64,000 nucleotides of DNA from Corynebacterium sp. ACRPH (lineage in GTDB: Bacteria > Actinomycetota > Actinomycetes > Mycobacteriales > Mycobacteriaceae). The stretch covers positions 62,001-126,000 of the forward strand of contig NZ_JAKRND010000001.1 of the NCBI RefSeq assembly GCF_022347285.1. Reading direction: 5' to 3'. Under the pieces are notes generated by a model. That model searched no databases and had not been told where the DNA came from. It saw only the letters and a list, made by a program, of their open reading frames with translations. The position numbers were made by a program, and so were the translations under genes. This document shows, one piece after another, positions 8,185-17,778 of this stretch; position 1 is the first letter of the stretch; each line of letters begins with the position of its first letter.

Positions 8185-8966
8185 CTACGCACGGTGCCGG
8201 CACCGATGCGCCAAGACTCCTGAGCCAGGTTCTTGAACTGGTTAAAGCGGTGCGCGGCACCCCACTTCGTCACCTGCAGCAGAGCCTCGGAGACGATGTT
8301 GCCGCTCATCTTGGAGTCGCCGATCTCTCGCTCGGTGAAGGTGATCGGAACCTCGCGCACGTCGAAGCCGGCCTCGACGGCGCGCCAAGCCAGATCCACC
8401 TGGAAGACATAGCCGGCGGAATCGACGGCATCCAGGTCGATCTCCTCCAACACCTCGCGGCGGTATGCACGGTAGCCGCCGGTGATGTCGGACAGGCCCG
8501 CGCCCAACGCCAGAGAGGCGTAAAAGTTGCCGCCGCGGGAGAGAACCTCGCGGCTGACCGGCCAGTTCACGGTCTTGCCGCCCTTGACGTAACGGGAACC
8601 CAGGACCATCTCCGCGCCAGAGTCGATGCGGTCCAGCAGCAGGTACAGCTGCTCGGGAGCGTGGGAGCCGTCGGCATCCATCTCGCACAGGATCTCGTAG
8701 TCGCGCTCCAGACCCCAGCGGAAGCCGGCGATATAAGCGCCACCGAGGCCGCCCTTGCCGCCGCGGTGCATCACGTGGATCTTCGAGTTCTCAGCGGCCA
8801 TCTCGTCGGCCAGATCTCCGGTGCCGTCCGGGCTGGAATCATCGACGACGAGGACGTCCACGCGCTCGGGCTCGGCCTTTAGCAGTCGACCGATGATCAG
8901 AGGAAGGTTTTCCCTCTCGTTGTAGGTCGGGATGATGACCAGTGTTTTATCGCTCAGCTTAGTCAT
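8175..8966 (-). CDS. ppm1: Polyprenol monophosphomannose synthase (GT2)
   Basis: A 263-residue family 2 glycosyltransferase that transfers mannose from GDP-mannose to polyprenyl phosphate, giving the donor for lipomannan/lipoarabinomannan mannosyltransferases and protein O-mannosylation. It begins [16 protein letters not shown] and shows the nucleotide site [15 protein letters not shown] and the metal-binding CEMDADGSH. It has no lnt domain: in mycobacteria the synthase and apolipoprotein N-acyltransferase are fused, while corynebacteria keep two genes, as here. Its start overlaps the lnt stop by 8 bp (ATGACTAA), so expression is coupled. The mannosyltransferase at the right edge would use its product. 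Confidence 0.93.
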   Translation of the reverse strand: MTKLSDKTLVIIPTYNERENLPLIIGRLLKAEPERVDVLVVDDSSPDGTGDLADEMAAENSKIHVMHRGGKGGLGGAYIAGFRWGLERDYEILCEMDADGSHAPEQLYLLLDRIDSGAEMVLGSRYVKGGKTVNWPVSREVLSRGGNFYASLALGAGLSDITGGYRAYRREVLEEIDLDAVDSAGYVFQVDLAWRAVEAGFDVREVPITFTEREIGDSKMSGNIVSEALLQVTKWGAAHRFNQFKNLAQESWRIGAGTVRSYF

Positions 8967-10386
8967 GAAAAGCTTTCTTACCTCTCCTATAAGTAAATGC
9001 CACGGACAGCAGACCCAGAATAGCTAGAATCCATTCCACCCATGGGCCGACGCGGGCTGACAGTGTCATTGTATCGCTTAGGGGCAACTCGGCCTCGAGG
9101 GCGTCAGAAGTAAAAATGGCAGTGCGCTGCTCCACCGAGCCATCGGGCGCGACGATCGCCGACACACCCGAGGTCGCGGCGACCACCACGGCGCGATCAT
9201 ACTCCTTGGCGCGCATGCGAGACATGGCGAGTTGCTGATACGTCATGTCTGTAAACCCGAAGGTCGCGTTGTTCGTCGGGCTGGTGAGAATCTGCGCGCC
9301 GCCCTGCACAGCCATGCGGAACGCGCCGTCGAAGCTGACCTCGTAGCAGGTGGCCACGCCGACGGGGACGCCGTTCATGTGGACCACTCCGTTGTCGTCG
9401 CCAGGCTGGAAGTTGCCGGCGCGGTCGACATGCTCGCTGAAGTTGCGCAAGAAATCGCGGAAGGGCATGTACTCGCCGAAGGGCTGCAGGAAGCGCTTGA
9501 CGTGGCTCTCCCCTGGGCCGTCGCTATCCCACACCACCATCGTGTTGTGCTCCGGGCTGACGGTGCCGACGAGGATCGGCGCGTCGACGGAGCGCTGGGC
9601 GCGCTCGATTTGCTGGCGGGCGGCGGGGTCGGTGAAAGGATTGACGTCGGAGGAGTTCTCCGGCCAAATGACGATGTCCGGATCTGACTCCAACTGCTCT
9701 GTCCGCCGCACGTGGTTATCCAGCACGGCGCGGCGCTGGGCATTGAAGTCCAGGCCCAGGCGCGGAACGTTGCCCTGCACGGCGACGACGTCCACGGTGC
9801 GGTCGGTGGGCGTGGCGGGAATCAGCAACGCGTAGGCGGCGATCAGGGCCACCACTCCAGCCAAGGAATACGCGGGCGCGCGGTGCTTGCGGATGCTCAA
9901 AGCCAGGAGCAGGCCGATCAGCACCACGGCGAAGGTGACCAGCGCGGGGCCACCGAGGCGGATCAGCCAGCTAATCGGGCCGCTGGCCTGGCCCCATGCG
10001 ATGCGCCCCCATGGAAAGCCCCCGAAGGGAAAGGAAGAGCGCAGCCACTCAGTCGCGACGAACCAGGTCGGAATGCCGATGATCTGGGCCGCGAGGGGGC
10101 GTCGAACCAAAAGCTTCAGGCCTGCGCCGAATAGCAGGCTGTAGAGGGACTGGATCAGCGCCAACGCGATCCAGGCGGCCGGGCCGACGAACTCCCCGAC
10201 CCACGGCAGCAACAGGCCGTAGATGGTGAGGCCCTGCACCCAGGCCATCAGCATGGCGTGACGGTGGTCGGCGAAGTAAAACAGCAGCGCGAACCCGAGC
10301 GGTGCGGCCCACCACAGGCCGGTCGGCTCGAAGGCGGCAAAGACCATCACGCCGCTAAAGGCAGCGGCGAGGAGCCTTAAAATCAT
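8959..10386 (-). CDS. lnt: Apolipoprotein N-acyltransferase
   Basis: A 475-residue membrane enzyme that N-acylates the lipid-modified Cys of lipoproteins. The N-terminal half has about six to seven transmembrane segments; the C-terminal half is a nitrilase-like domain with the catalytic Glu in [10 protein letters not shown], Lys in [13 protein letters not shown] and Cys in [12 protein letters not shown] start at ATG 10386 ([10 protein letters not shown]) because it overlaps the stop of the upstream FxsA gene as ATGA; an earlier in-frame start would add a basic stretch. It is the first half of the split Lnt/Ppm pair. A lipoprotein gene at 31267 would be one client. Confidence 0.93.
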   Translation of the reverse strand: MILRLLAAAFSGVMVFAAFEPTGLWWAAPLGFALLFYFADHRHAMLMAWVQGLTIYGLLLPWVGEFVGPAAWIALALIQSLYSLLFGAGLKLLVRRPLAAQIIGIPTWFVATEWLRSSFPFGGFPWGRIAWGQASGPISWLIRLGGPALVTFAVVLIGLLLALSIRKHRAPAYSLAGVVALIAAYALLIPATPTDRTVDVVAVQGNVPRLGLDFNAQRRAVLDNHVRRTEQLESDPDIVIWPENSSDVNPFTDPAARQQIERAQRSVDAPILVGTVSPEHNTMVVWDSDGPGESHVKRFLQPFGEYMPFRDFLRNFSEHVDRAGNFQPGDDNGVVHMNGVPVGVATCYEVSFDGAFRMAVQGGAQILTSPTNNATFGFTDMTYQQLAMSRMRAKEYDRAVVVAATSGVSAIVAPDGSVEQRTAIFTSDALEAELPLSDTMTLSARVGPWVEWILAILGLLSVAFTYRRGKKAFHD

Positions 10387-10820
10387 CCGTTCTCGCCCGC
10401 GCGGTGGTCGATGACGTCTCCCCAACCGCCCGAGTTCTGGATGTGGCTAACGCGCGAATAGGTGGTCACGCCGAAGCGTTCCAGGGAACGGCGCGCGGCC
10501 TGGCCCAGCATCTTGCGGATCAGGGACCGGGTCGGCGGAATCAGGAAGAAGATGCCGAAGAAGCTCGTAACGATGCCGGGAACGGCCACGCCCACTGCAC
10601 CCACCATGGATAGCGCCATGTCGGCCGTGAGTTCGCCGGGGTGATCCTTCTGCTGCAGTGCGCGGACGGTGAGCTCGCGCATCTGCCAGGTGGCCAGGGC
10701 GATACCCAGCACAAACAGGCCCAACAGAAACAGCAGTGCCCAGCCCCAGCCGATCCACACTCCCAAGAGAATGAAGGCGATGATTTCCACGACGAGATAC
10801 ACGGCGGGTAAGAATTGCAT
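10383..10820 (-). CDS. fxsA: FxsA family membrane protein
   Basis: A 145-residue membrane protein of the FxsA family. The N-terminal third contains two hydrophobic segments (VYLVVEIIAFILLGVWIG and ALLFLLGLFVLGIALA), then a cytoplasmic region with ADMALSMVGAVGVAVPG and IPPTRSLIRKML, the family's conserved second half. E. coli FxsA is linked to exclusion of phage T7 by F, but the native role is unknown. It is the first gene of a coupled fxsA-lnt-ppm series (ATGA overlap with lnt). Confidence 0.85.
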   Translation of the reverse strand: MQFLPAVYLVVEIIAFILLGVWIGWGWALLFLLGLFVLGIALATWQMRELTVRALQQKDHPGELTADMALSMVGAVGVAVPGIVTSFFGIFFLIPPTRSLIRKMLGQAARRSLERFGVTTYSRVSHIQNSGGWGDVIDHRAGENG

Positions 10821-10859
10821 GGCTGTAAGGAAACTCCTAAAGTATCCGTCTGAAAAATT

Positions 10860-10918
10860 GTTATGAAAACGCGATCTTTGTAACGAAAGCGTGCTTACAT
10901 AACGATAACGAAAGTGTG
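10860..10918 (+). promoter_or_regulatory. Three direct repeats of a GTAACGAAAGCGTG-like element
   Basis: Copies start at 10860 (GTTATGAAAACGCG), 10880 (GTAACGAAAGCGTG) and 10905 (ATAACGAAAGTGTG), spaced 20 and 25 bp, close to two helical turns. They lie in the promoter region of the small exported protein at 10972 and about 40-100 bp upstream of fxsA. GTAAC is the core of motifs described for the MtrA response regulator in several actinobacteria, so MtrA is one candidate binder. Confidence 0.45.
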
Positions 10919-10971
10919 GGAAGAATAGTTCCTACACGCGATAGCTTAACTACGTTTTAGGGAGTACTTCG

Positions 10972-11226
10972 ATGCGTCTACGCCGCTCTATCCTCGCTGC
11001 AGTTCTGGCACCCACGGTTGCCCTGGCATCCGTCACCCCGGCAGTGGCAGAAACCGACACCCAGAGCACGAGCTCCAGCTCCAGCACCAGCTCGAGCGAC
11101 TCCGACGAGTGGTGGGACGGCCTGCACCCGGTTGCAAAGGTTGCGATCGGCATCGCTGCGGCCACCGGCATCTCCGTGGCCTTCGGGATCCTGCGGACGA
11201 TCTTCTACAGCATCTTCCACGTCTAG
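10972..11226 (+). CDS. Small exported protein with Ser-rich linker and membrane anchor
   Basis: An 84-residue protein: Sec signal peptide (MRLRRSILAAVLAPTVALAS, cleavage after AVAE or nearby), a Ser/Thr linker (TQSTSSSSSTSSSDSDEWW) and a C-terminal hydrophobic helix (KVAIGIAAATGISVAFGIL). It would therefore be a small envelope protein with an exposed low-complexity segment. AGGGAG precedes the ATG. Its promoter region carries three direct repeats. I do not recognise a family. The stop overlaps the convergent SDR gene by 4 bp. Confidence 0.6.
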   Translation: MRLRRSILAAVLAPTVALASVTPAVAETDTQSTSSSSSTSSSDSDEWWDGLHPVAKVAIGIAAATGISVAFGILRTIFYSIFHV

Positions 11227-11951
11227 CGTGGCGCGCGCCGCCACAGCCAACGCGGGACCACCTGCATGGCGGCGGCCAGCAGCTTCAGGGAGCGCGGGAT
11301 CCACACGGATTCCGCGCTTTCGTCGTTGATGGCGCGAACCGTGGCCTCGGCGACCACGTCCGGCGTGGTGGACAGCGGCGCCGGATCCATGCCGCGGGTC
11401 ATCCGGCCGATCACGAAACCCGGGCGCACGATCACCAGGCGCACTCCGGTGCCCTGCAGCGCGTCCTGCATGCCCTGGCAGAAACCATCCAGGCCGGCCT
11501 TCGCCGAGCCGTAGACATAGTTCGGGCGGCGCACGCGAGCCCCGGCGATGGAGGAATAGGCCACCAGCACTCCCCTGTCGCGGGACTTCATCACCCGGGA
11601 CAGCTCCGTCAGCAGCACCGCCTGGGCGGTGAAGTCCGTGTGCAGCACGCGGTAGACCTCGGAGGAATCGCGCTCCGCGAGCTTCTGGTCGCCCAGCACG
11701 CCGAACATCGCCAGCGCCACGTCCAGCGGGCCGGTGGCCTCGATCTCCGCGATGAGGTCTGCGTGGGAATCCACGTCGGTGGCGTCAAAAAAGAAGGAAT
11801 CGACCTGCGTGGCGCCGAGTCGGTACAGCTCATCGGCCAGATCCGTGGTGCGGCGGGCGGCGAGCACCAAGTGGTTGCCGGGGGCGAGCAGGCGGGCGAT
11901 CTCGCCGCCGATCTCGCTGGTCGCGCCGAAGATTGCAATTTTCTTAGCCAT
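11223..11951 (-). CDS. SDR reductase, DprE2-like
   Basis: A 242-residue SDR with GATSEIGGEIA at the cofactor site, an active-site Ser in VAYSSIAG, YGSAKAGLDGF and RPGFVIGRMTRG. These segments resemble DprE2, the reductase completing epimerisation of decaprenylphosphoryl-ribose to the arabinose donor for arabinogalactan and LAM. In C. glutamicum two such SDRs can serve this function, one of them encoded in this neighbourhood, so this is probably the second paralog (recalled, not checked). The chosen ATG overlaps the helicase stop by 8 bp, making it the last gene of the pafBC-tat-helicase series. Confidence 0.75.
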   Translation of the reverse strand: MAKKIAIFGATSEIGGEIARLLAPGNHLVLAARRTTDLADELYRLGATQVDSFFFDATDVDSHADLIAEIEATGPLDVALAMFGVLGDQKLAERDSSEVYRVLHTDFTAQAVLLTELSRVMKSRDRGVLVAYSSIAGARVRRPNYVYGSAKAGLDGFCQGMQDALQGTGVRLVIVRPGFVIGRMTRGMDPAPLSTTPDVVAEATVRAINDESAESVWIPRSLKLLAAAMQVVPRWLWRRAPR

Positions 11952-14616
11952 CGAGGGCCACAACTCCTCGTCTCATCGCGGCGACCGCCTTGCGGGAGGC
12001 CGCCTTCACTTCATTGGAATAGCCAGTCAGCTTGATCTGATCCAGCAGGTCGATCACGCGGCGGCACCAGCGCACGAAATCGCCGGGGGTCAGGGTGGCG
12101 CCGCTGGCCTCGGCCGCGCGCAGGCAGTACTCCAGCGGGGCGCCGGCGGTCCACTGGTGCACCGCGGTGGCAAAGCCCAGCTCTGGCTCGCGGGTCACGG
12201 CGAGGCGGTGGCGCTGCTCGTCGGTGGAAAGCTCCTGGTAGATGCGCCACGTCTGGCTGATCGCCTCGGCCAGCGGCTCGGTGGGCACGCCATCGTCCTT
12301 GGCGCCGGAGTCGCGACGGTTCTCGAATACGCAAGTGCTGGCCACGGCCGCCAGCTCCGCCGGGTCCAGCTCGTCCCAGATCCCGCGGCGTAGGCACTGG
12401 GCGACCAGCAGATCGGACTCGTGGTGGATCTTGGAAAGGCGCTCGCCCTCCATGGTGATGCGGGCGGTGTTACCCTCGAGCTCCACGTAGTCCAGCTCCG
12501 CCAGCAGCGCAAGAATGCGGTTGAATTGGGCGGAGAGGGAATCGGACTCCTGGGGCTGCTCCTTCTGCTCGAACTCCAGGCGGCGGGCGGCCTTCAGGTA
12601 CTGTTCGGCGGCACGGCAGAGCTCCTCGCGGCCTTCCCAGGCATGCACTGGGTGAGCGTGCACTTGCTCGCGCAGCTCGACGGCGCGCAGGGAGCGGCGG
12701 CGCGCCCGGGGCTTAAGCTTCTTCGGCTTATCCAGCTGCAGGCGGCGAAGGTTGGCGGCCACTCCCCTGGCTTGACGCTTCGGGTTGCGCGCCACGCCCT
12801 TGTGCAGACGCATGTGGCCGATGTGTACCGGAGTGTTGCCGAACATGTCGGGGTTGATGCGCTCCACCCAGCCGTCGTCGGTGATGATCGTCGGCCGGCC
12901 GCGGTGGTCGGCACGGGCAATCACGGCGGTGGTGGGGTTCTTGCCAGTGGGCAGCGCGATCACGTCGCCGGGCTGCAGGGACTGTAGAAGGGCCGTGGTC
13001 TCCGCCGAGGCCTCGTCGATGACCATGCGCTTGGCGCGACGCTCCTCCTGCGAGAGCTCGCGGCGCAGCTGGCCGTATTCGGTGACCAGCTGGAAGTCCT
13101 CGTTGAGGCTGTTGGACGGGCGGCGCACCTCGCGGATGGTGGCCTTGAGCTGCTTTTCCTGCTGGGCCAGCTCACGGCGGCGCTTTTCAATCTGCTCGGC
13201 GCTTTCCACCACCGCGCCGTTGGTCTGGTACTGCGCAAAGGAACGCAGCAGCAGCCGGTGGGCCTCGTCCAGCCCCATCGTGCCGATGAGGTTCACGGCC
13301 ATGTTGTAGCCGGGACGGAAGGTGGAATCCAGCGGATAGGTTCTTGTTGACGCCAAGTCTGCAACCCCATAAGGGTCCAGCCCCTGGCTCCACAGCACCA
13401 CCGCGTTACCCTTCGTGTCTATGCCACGGCGGCCGGCGCGACCGGTGAGCTGCGTGTATTGGCCGGGGGTGAGGTCGGCGTGCGTCTCGCCGTTGAACTT
13501 CACCAGCTTCTCCAGCACCACCGAGCGGGCGGGCATGTTGATGCCCAGCGCCAGGGTCTCCGTGGCGAAGCAGACCTTCAGCAGGCCACGGGCGAACAGG
13601 TCCTCCACGATGTGGCGGAAGGCCGGCAGCATGCCGGCGTGGTGAGCGGCGAAACCGCGCGACAGGGCGCGCCGCCACTGGCGGAAGCCCAGGACGTTCA
13701 GGTCTTCCTCCGTCAGGTCGGAAACGCCTGCGTCGATCGTGCGCAGGATCTCCTCCCTTTCCGACGGAGACGAGTAGTCCACGCGATCGATCAGCAGGGC
13801 GCGGACGGCGGCGTCACAACCAACGCGCGAGAAGATAAAGTAAATCGCAGGCAACATGCCCGCGGTGGCCATGTGCTGCACCACGTCGCCGCGCTTCGGC
13901 CCGCGGCGCTTGCCAGTTTCCTCGGCCTTCGCAGCAGCGGCGACGACCTTGCGGTTGATGGCGCCGAGGTGCTGCTCCGAGCCTTCGAAAAGGGGCAGGA
14001 TCTGGCGGCCGACCATCATGAACTGGGTCAGCGGCACCGGCCGCTTCTCGGTGACGATAATCTCGGTATCGCCACGGACGGCGGATAGCCAGCCGCCGAA
14101 CTCCTCGACGTTGGAGACGGTGGCCGACAGGGATACGAGGATTACGCGGGGGTCCAGGTTGAGAATGGCCTCCTCCCAGACCGGACCGCGGGAACGGTCG
14201 GCCAGGAAGTGCACCTCGTCCATGACGACGTGCGTGAGGGTTTCCAGCCGTTCGGAGTCGGCGTAGATCATGTTGCGCAGGACTTCGGTGGTCATCACAA
14301 CGATGGGTGCGTCGCCGTTGATGGTGACGTCGCCGGTGAGCAGGCCAACGTTGGCCTCCCCGTAGCGCTCCACCAGATCGTGGAACTTCTGGTTGCTCAA
14401 GGCCTTGATGGGCGTGGTGTAGAAACAGGTGCCGTCACCGTGGAAGGCGGCGAACACGGCAAACTCGCCGACGATGGTCTTGCCCGCGCCTGTCGGGGCG
14501 GCTACGAGCACCCCCTTGCCCCGGGCGATAGCTTCGGCCGCTTGGACCTGGAAGTCGTCCAGCAGGAAGTCGTACTGGGCGCAGAAGCGCTCTACCTGGG
14601 GGCTAGAGAATGTCAT
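11944..14616 (-). CDS. Ski2/Mtr4-like superfamily II RNA helicase
   Basis: An 890-residue DExH helicase. Walker A is APTGAGKTIVG near residue 41; motif II is DEVH in VVMDEVHFLADRSRG; SATVSN (motif III) and QLTGRAGRRGID (motif VI) follow. The C-terminal half has the helical and DSHCT-type regions of the Ski2/Mtr4 group, which in eukaryotes feeds RNA to the exosome; the actinobacterial homolog is presumed to act in RNA metabolism. ATG 14616 is preferred, giving a 14-bp overlap with tatC; an alternative at 14673 would overlap by 71 bp. Confidence 0.9.
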   Translation of the reverse strand: MTFSSPQVERFCAQYDFLLDDFQVQAAEAIARGKGVLVAAPTGAGKTIVGEFAVFAAFHGDGTCFYTTPIKALSNQKFHDLVERYGEANVGLLTGDVTINGDAPIVVMTTEVLRNMIYADSERLETLTHVVMDEVHFLADRSRGPVWEEAILNLDPRVILVSLSATVSNVEEFGGWLSAVRGDTEIIVTEKRPVPLTQFMMVGRQILPLFEGSEQHLGAINRKVVAAAAKAEETGKRRGPKRGDVVQHMATAGMLPAIYFIFSRVGCDAAVRALLIDRVDYSSPSEREEILRTIDAGVSDLTEEDLNVLGFRQWRRALSRGFAAHHAGMLPAFRHIVEDLFARGLLKVCFATETLALGINMPARSVVLEKLVKFNGETHADLTPGQYTQLTGRAGRRGIDTKGNAVVLWSQGLDPYGVADLASTRTYPLDSTFRPGYNMAVNLIGTMGLDEAHRLLLRSFAQYQTNGAVVESAEQIEKRRRELAQQEKQLKATIREVRRPSNSLNEDFQLVTEYGQLRRELSQEERRAKRMVIDEASAETTALLQSLQPGDVIALPTGKNPTTAVIARADHRGRPTIITDDGWVERINPDMFGNTPVHIGHMRLHKGVARNPKRQARGVAANLRRLQLDKPKKLKPRARRRSLRAVELREQVHAHPVHAWEGREELCRAAEQYLKAARRLEFEQKEQPQESDSLSAQFNRILALLAELDYVELEGNTARITMEGERLSKIHHESDLLVAQCLRRGIWDELDPAELAAVASTCVFENRRDSGAKDDGVPTEPLAEAISQTWRIYQELSTDEQRHRLAVTREPELGFATAVHQWTAGAPLEYCLRAAEASGATLTPGDFVRWCRRVIDLLDQIKLTGYSNEVKAASRKAVAAMRRGVVALDG

Positions 14617-15580
14617 CGAAATCGCTGCGGGTGAAGTCTTGAGCCTTTGGATCTTGGCGCTTCGGCGAGTCAATTGGGCGAGCCGCGCTGGTGGACTGCG
14701 GTGCCGGGGTTGCCGTCACCGGGGCAATGGGCTCCGGGGCGGCGATGTCGGTGGACTCGTCGTCTTCGACCTCCAGCCAGTCCGCCTGGTTCTTTTGGCG
14801 GCGCTTGTCGTTCAGGCGGGCGATCTGCGTGGCGATCTCCATCATCGCGCACAGCGAGATCGCCAGGATCACCATCGAGATCGGGTCCTGGCCCGGGGTG
14901 ACGAACGCGGCGAAGAGGAACAGGAAAGCCCAGATGAAGCGGCGCTTATCCTTCAGCTGCTGGTAGGTGACCACGTGTGCCAGGTTCAGCAGCACGGTAA
15001 TGAGCGGCACCTCGAAGCTCACGCCAAAAATTAGCAGCAGCGCCATGGCAAAGCTGAAGTATTTCTCGCCGTTCAGGGCAGCAATCTGCGCCTCATCGCC
15101 GATGGTCAGCAGGAACTCCAAGCCGAAGGCAAGCACGAAGTAAGCCAGCACCGCGCCGACGGTGAACAGTAGGCCTGCGGAAATACCCACGCCTAATGTC
15201 CAGCGCTTCTCGTTCTTGTGCAGGCCCGGGGTGATGTACGCCCAGATCTGGCCTAACCAAATTGGCGAGGAAAAGACCATGCCTGCCAACGCGCCAACCT
15301 TAAGACGCAGCATAAACATCTCAAAAGGACTGGTAGCCAGCAGGCGGCACTCCCCCGCCTCGGAGCCAAAGCGGGCCTCCGGCGGCAGGTTACAGTACGG
15401 TCCGCGCAGCACCTCGCCTAGTGAAGGGATCGGACCGACTTCGACGTTGTACCAGATGTAGCCGATAATCGTGCCGATGAAGATGGCAACCAGGGAAATG
15501 AATACGCGCTTGCGCAGCTCATTGATGTGCTCGACGATGGTCATCGAACCATCGGCGGGCTTCTTTAGCTTCTTAGCCAC
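14603..15580 (-). CDS. tatC: Sec-independent protein translocase TatC
   Basis: A 325-residue polytopic protein, the receptor for twin-arginine signal peptides in the Tat exporter of folded proteins. It starts MAKKLKKPADGSMTIVEHINELRKR, the cytoplasmic N-terminus typical of TatC, and has six hydrophobic segments. The long charged C-terminal tail (from about residue 245, with EDDESTDIAAPEPIAP) is an extension common in corynebacteria. It follows tatA by 7 bp and overlaps the helicase start. Confidence 0.93.
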   Translation of the reverse strand: MAKKLKKPADGSMTIVEHINELRKRVFISLVAIFIGTIIGYIWYNVEVGPIPSLGEVLRGPYCNLPPEARFGSEAGECRLLATSPFEMFMLRLKVGALAGMVFSSPIWLGQIWAYITPGLHKNEKRWTLGVGISAGLLFTVGAVLAYFVLAFGLEFLLTIGDEAQIAALNGEKYFSFAMALLLIFGVSFEVPLITVLLNLAHVVTYQQLKDKRRFIWAFLFLFAAFVTPGQDPISMVILAISLCAMMEIATQIARLNDKRRQKNQADWLEVEDDESTDIAAPEPIAPVTATPAPQSTSAARPIDSPKRQDPKAQDFTRSDFDDIL

Positions 15581-15587
15581 TTAATTT

Positions 15588-15842
15588 TTAAGCGTTGTGC
15601 TCGTTCGGCTGTTCGGACTTGGGCTGAGCCAGGTCTTGGGCCTGCTGCTGCTCGGCGGTCGGAGCCTGCTTCTTTGCCAGCTCCTTCTGGTCGCCGTCAG
15701 TCTTCATCTCGTCCATTTCGGACTTGAAGATGCGCATCGAACGGCCCAGGGAACGCGCTGCGTTGGGCAGGCGGGTCGCTCCGAACAGCAGGAAAATGAC
15801 CAGAGCGATGATGAGTAGTTCAGGAACGCCAAGGTTCGGCAT
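15588..15842 (-). CDS. tatA: Sec-independent protein translocase TatA
   Basis: An 84-residue Tat pore subunit: short N-terminal membrane helix ([20 protein letters not shown]) with the conserved FG hinge, then an amphipathic helix ([17 protein letters not shown]) and a Gln/Ala/Glu-rich tail. Same direction as tatC, 7 bp apart, and 35 bp downstream of pafC. Confidence 0.93.
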   Translation of the reverse strand: MPNLGVPELLIIALVIFLLFGATRLPNAARSLGRSMRIFKSEMDEMKTDGDQKELAKKQAPTAEQQQAQDLAQPKSEQPNEHNA

Positions 15843-15877
15843 TATCTACGAGCTTTCTGTCGTTGGGATTGGTCTTA

Positions 15878-16846
15878 CTATCCTAGCTCGCGAGCCTCGT
15901 AGGCATCGAGGCCACGCCGGGCTAGGGCTTTTAAGTTCTCGGCCAATGGTAGCGGTTCTACATTGCGAATACCGGATGAAAAACCTAGCAGGAACCTTAA
16001 AAACCATTCACCGGTGTCGGGCACGTCGACGACCAGCCGGGTTTCGTCTTCGACTACCCACATGGGGAAGTACTCCAACATCCACCGCAGCGACTCGTCT
16101 AGCTCCAGGCGTGCCCAGTTGTCGCTGAGACCGAAATCGAAGGGATCCTCCGGGTCGATCTCGGGTACCTGTTGGGCACTGGCCGAACCTTCCTCCCCCA
16201 GGTCGAGCCCGTCGATGCGCGCAAGCGCAAAGGTTTTTGTGGTGACGCCACGTTCCCGCGCCCACAGGTAATACTCGCCGTCCACGAGAGCCACATGGTC
16301 GGGGTCTACCGTGCGGGTGCTGAAGCTATCGCTGGATATCGACTGGTAGTTGAACGTGACCTGGCGGCGGGATTGGATGGCCTCCGAGAGCTGACGGCGC
16401 AGCTGCACATAGGCGGGGGTTGAGGGCGCCGATTCGGGGGTGAAGGAATCCGTGTACTCACGCCGGGAGCGCAAGAGAGCCTGAATCTTCTCACTAGCGG
16501 AGTCGATGTCCGCCTGTGCCTCCGCCGGCGCGGTGGAGCGCAGTGCCTGCAAGTTCAGCAGCAGCACACCGGCCTCCATCGCGGTCAGGGCGAGCGGGCG
16601 GTCCAGGCCGGCGGAGAACTCCACGGAGGCACGCATGCGATCCACCGTGACCTCCACCGGCATGTCGAGGATGCTGGCGGGCACGCGGCACTGAGAAACC
16701 TGACCGAGCTCGTGGGCGATCTGCGCGGTGGATAGGTCCAACGCGCGAGAGGCCGCCATCAGGCTGCTATCCGGGTGAGACCGGAACCAGGCGAGGACGG
16801 ACAGGGTACGGAGGAATTGTTCGGCATTGGAACGAGGGGGCGTCAT
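15878..16846 (-). CDS. pafC: WYL-domain transcriptional regulator PafC
   Basis: A 322-residue regulator with an N-terminal winged-helix region (RTLSVLAWFRSHPDSSLMAASRAL) and a WYL domain (RQVTFNYQSISS, VALVDGEYYLWARERG). PafB and PafC form a heterodimer that in mycobacteria activates LexA-independent DNA-damage genes; despite the name they are not needed for pupylation. I start at ATG 16846, which overlaps the pafB stop as ATGA; the frame is open much further upstream, but that part is antisense-frame noise over pafB. Confidence 0.9.
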   Translation of the reverse strand: MTPPRSNAEQFLRTLSVLAWFRSHPDSSLMAASRALDLSTAQIAHELGQVSQCRVPASILDMPVEVTVDRMRASVEFSAGLDRPLALTAMEAGVLLLNLQALRSTAPAEAQADIDSASEKIQALLRSRREYTDSFTPESAPSTPAYVQLRRQLSEAIQSRRQVTFNYQSISSDSFSTRTVDPDHVALVDGEYYLWARERGVTTKTFALARIDGLDLGEEGSASAQQVPEIDPEDPFDFGLSDNWARLELDESLRWMLEYFPMWVVEDETRLVVDVPDTGEWFLRFLLGFSSGIRNVEPLPLAENLKALARRGLDAYEARELG

Positions 16847-17778
16847 GAAGCAGCCTCCTTTAAAACGGCAACAACATCGGCGACGACATCCGGCGGCGAG
16901 GTAACCACCACATGGGGCGCGTAGGCCGCGGCGGTGCGGACAAACCAGTCGCGTTCCACGGGGCCGATCTGGCCGTTCTCGTCGGCCAATCGGCGTAGCT
17001 CCCAGGCGCCGGGCTCGGGGAACTCGACGGTTGCGGTGACCATCTGGCGGCTGCTTAACAGCCCCTGCTGGATCAGCTGCTGCGGGGTGCCCTCCGGGCG
17101 CGGGTGCTGGGCGAACTCCGGCAGGGCCGTGACGGAATCGATGCGCGCTAAGCGGAACGTGCGCTGGGCCTCGCGGTCCGGGTCGAAACCAGTGACGTAG
17201 ACCAGGCCATCCTTGGCTCCATAAGCCCAGGGCTCCAGTCGACGCTGCTGGGGAGTATCGACCAGCGAAGGATAGTAGTTGAACTCCAAGACCAGGCCGT
17301 TGTCGAGGGCGCGGAAGATCGCGTCGAGGGAATCGCCGTCCAGGGCGGTGTGGTCCGGGACGCTCGGGACGGCGACCTCGCCGGTGGAAACGCGGTGCTG
17401 CATGCCCGCTGCGGCCAGCTTGGTGTAGGCGGAGCGGGCGGCGTGCTGCATCTCCCCCGACTGGGCCCACCGGCTGGCGGCGGCGAGGACAGTGGCCTCG
17501 CCGTCGGTGAACTCGATGTCCGGCAGGAAGGTCTGGGCGGGGTCGAGGGTGAGCATGTCCTCGCCCGTGATGCGCACGCCCAGCTCGGCAAGGTCCTGGC
17601 GGTCGCGGCCGAGCTGCTTGCGGGCGGAGCCGTCCTTGGCGTGCTGGTAGCCCTCGACGTTGGCGAGCACCCACTCGATGGAGCGCGGGCCGTCGGAGTT
17701 CAGCAGCGCGATCACTAGGTTAAACAGGCGCGTGGCGCCCGGAATCCAGTGAGTCTCGACGGGGCGGTTGCGGTTCAT
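16843..17778 (-). CDS. pafB: WYL-domain transcriptional regulator PafB
   Basis: A 311-residue paralog and partner of PafC. It has an N-terminal helix-turn-helix region (ETHWIPGATRLFNLVIALL), then a WYL domain (NGLVLEFNYYPSLVDTPQ, LEPWAYGAKDGLVYVTGFD). Start at ATG 17778 overlaps the pafA TGA (ATGA), and its own stop overlaps pafC in the same way, so pafA-pafB-pafC are coupled. It is predicted to act in the PafBC DNA-damage response. Confidence 0.9.
   Translation of the reverse strand: MNRNRPVETHWIPGATRLFNLVIALLNSDGPRSIEWVLANVEGYQHAKDGSARKQLGRDRQDLAELGVRITGEDMLTLDPAQTFLPDIEFTDGEATVLAAASRWAQSGEMQHAARSAYTKLAAAGMQHRVSTGEVAVPSVPDHTALDGDSLDAIFRALDNGLVLEFNYYPSLVDTPQQRRLEPWAYGAKDGLVYVTGFDPDREAQRTFRLARIDSVTALPEFAQHPRPEGTPQQLIQQGLLSSRQMVTATVEFPEPGAWELRRLADENGQIGPVERDWFVRTAAAYAPHVVVTSPPDVVADVVAVLKEAAS

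Noticed and set aside
16847..17674. Upstream extension of pafC
   Set aside because: Arg/Pro-rich text read out of frame over pafB; the ATGA overlap gives the proper pafC start.
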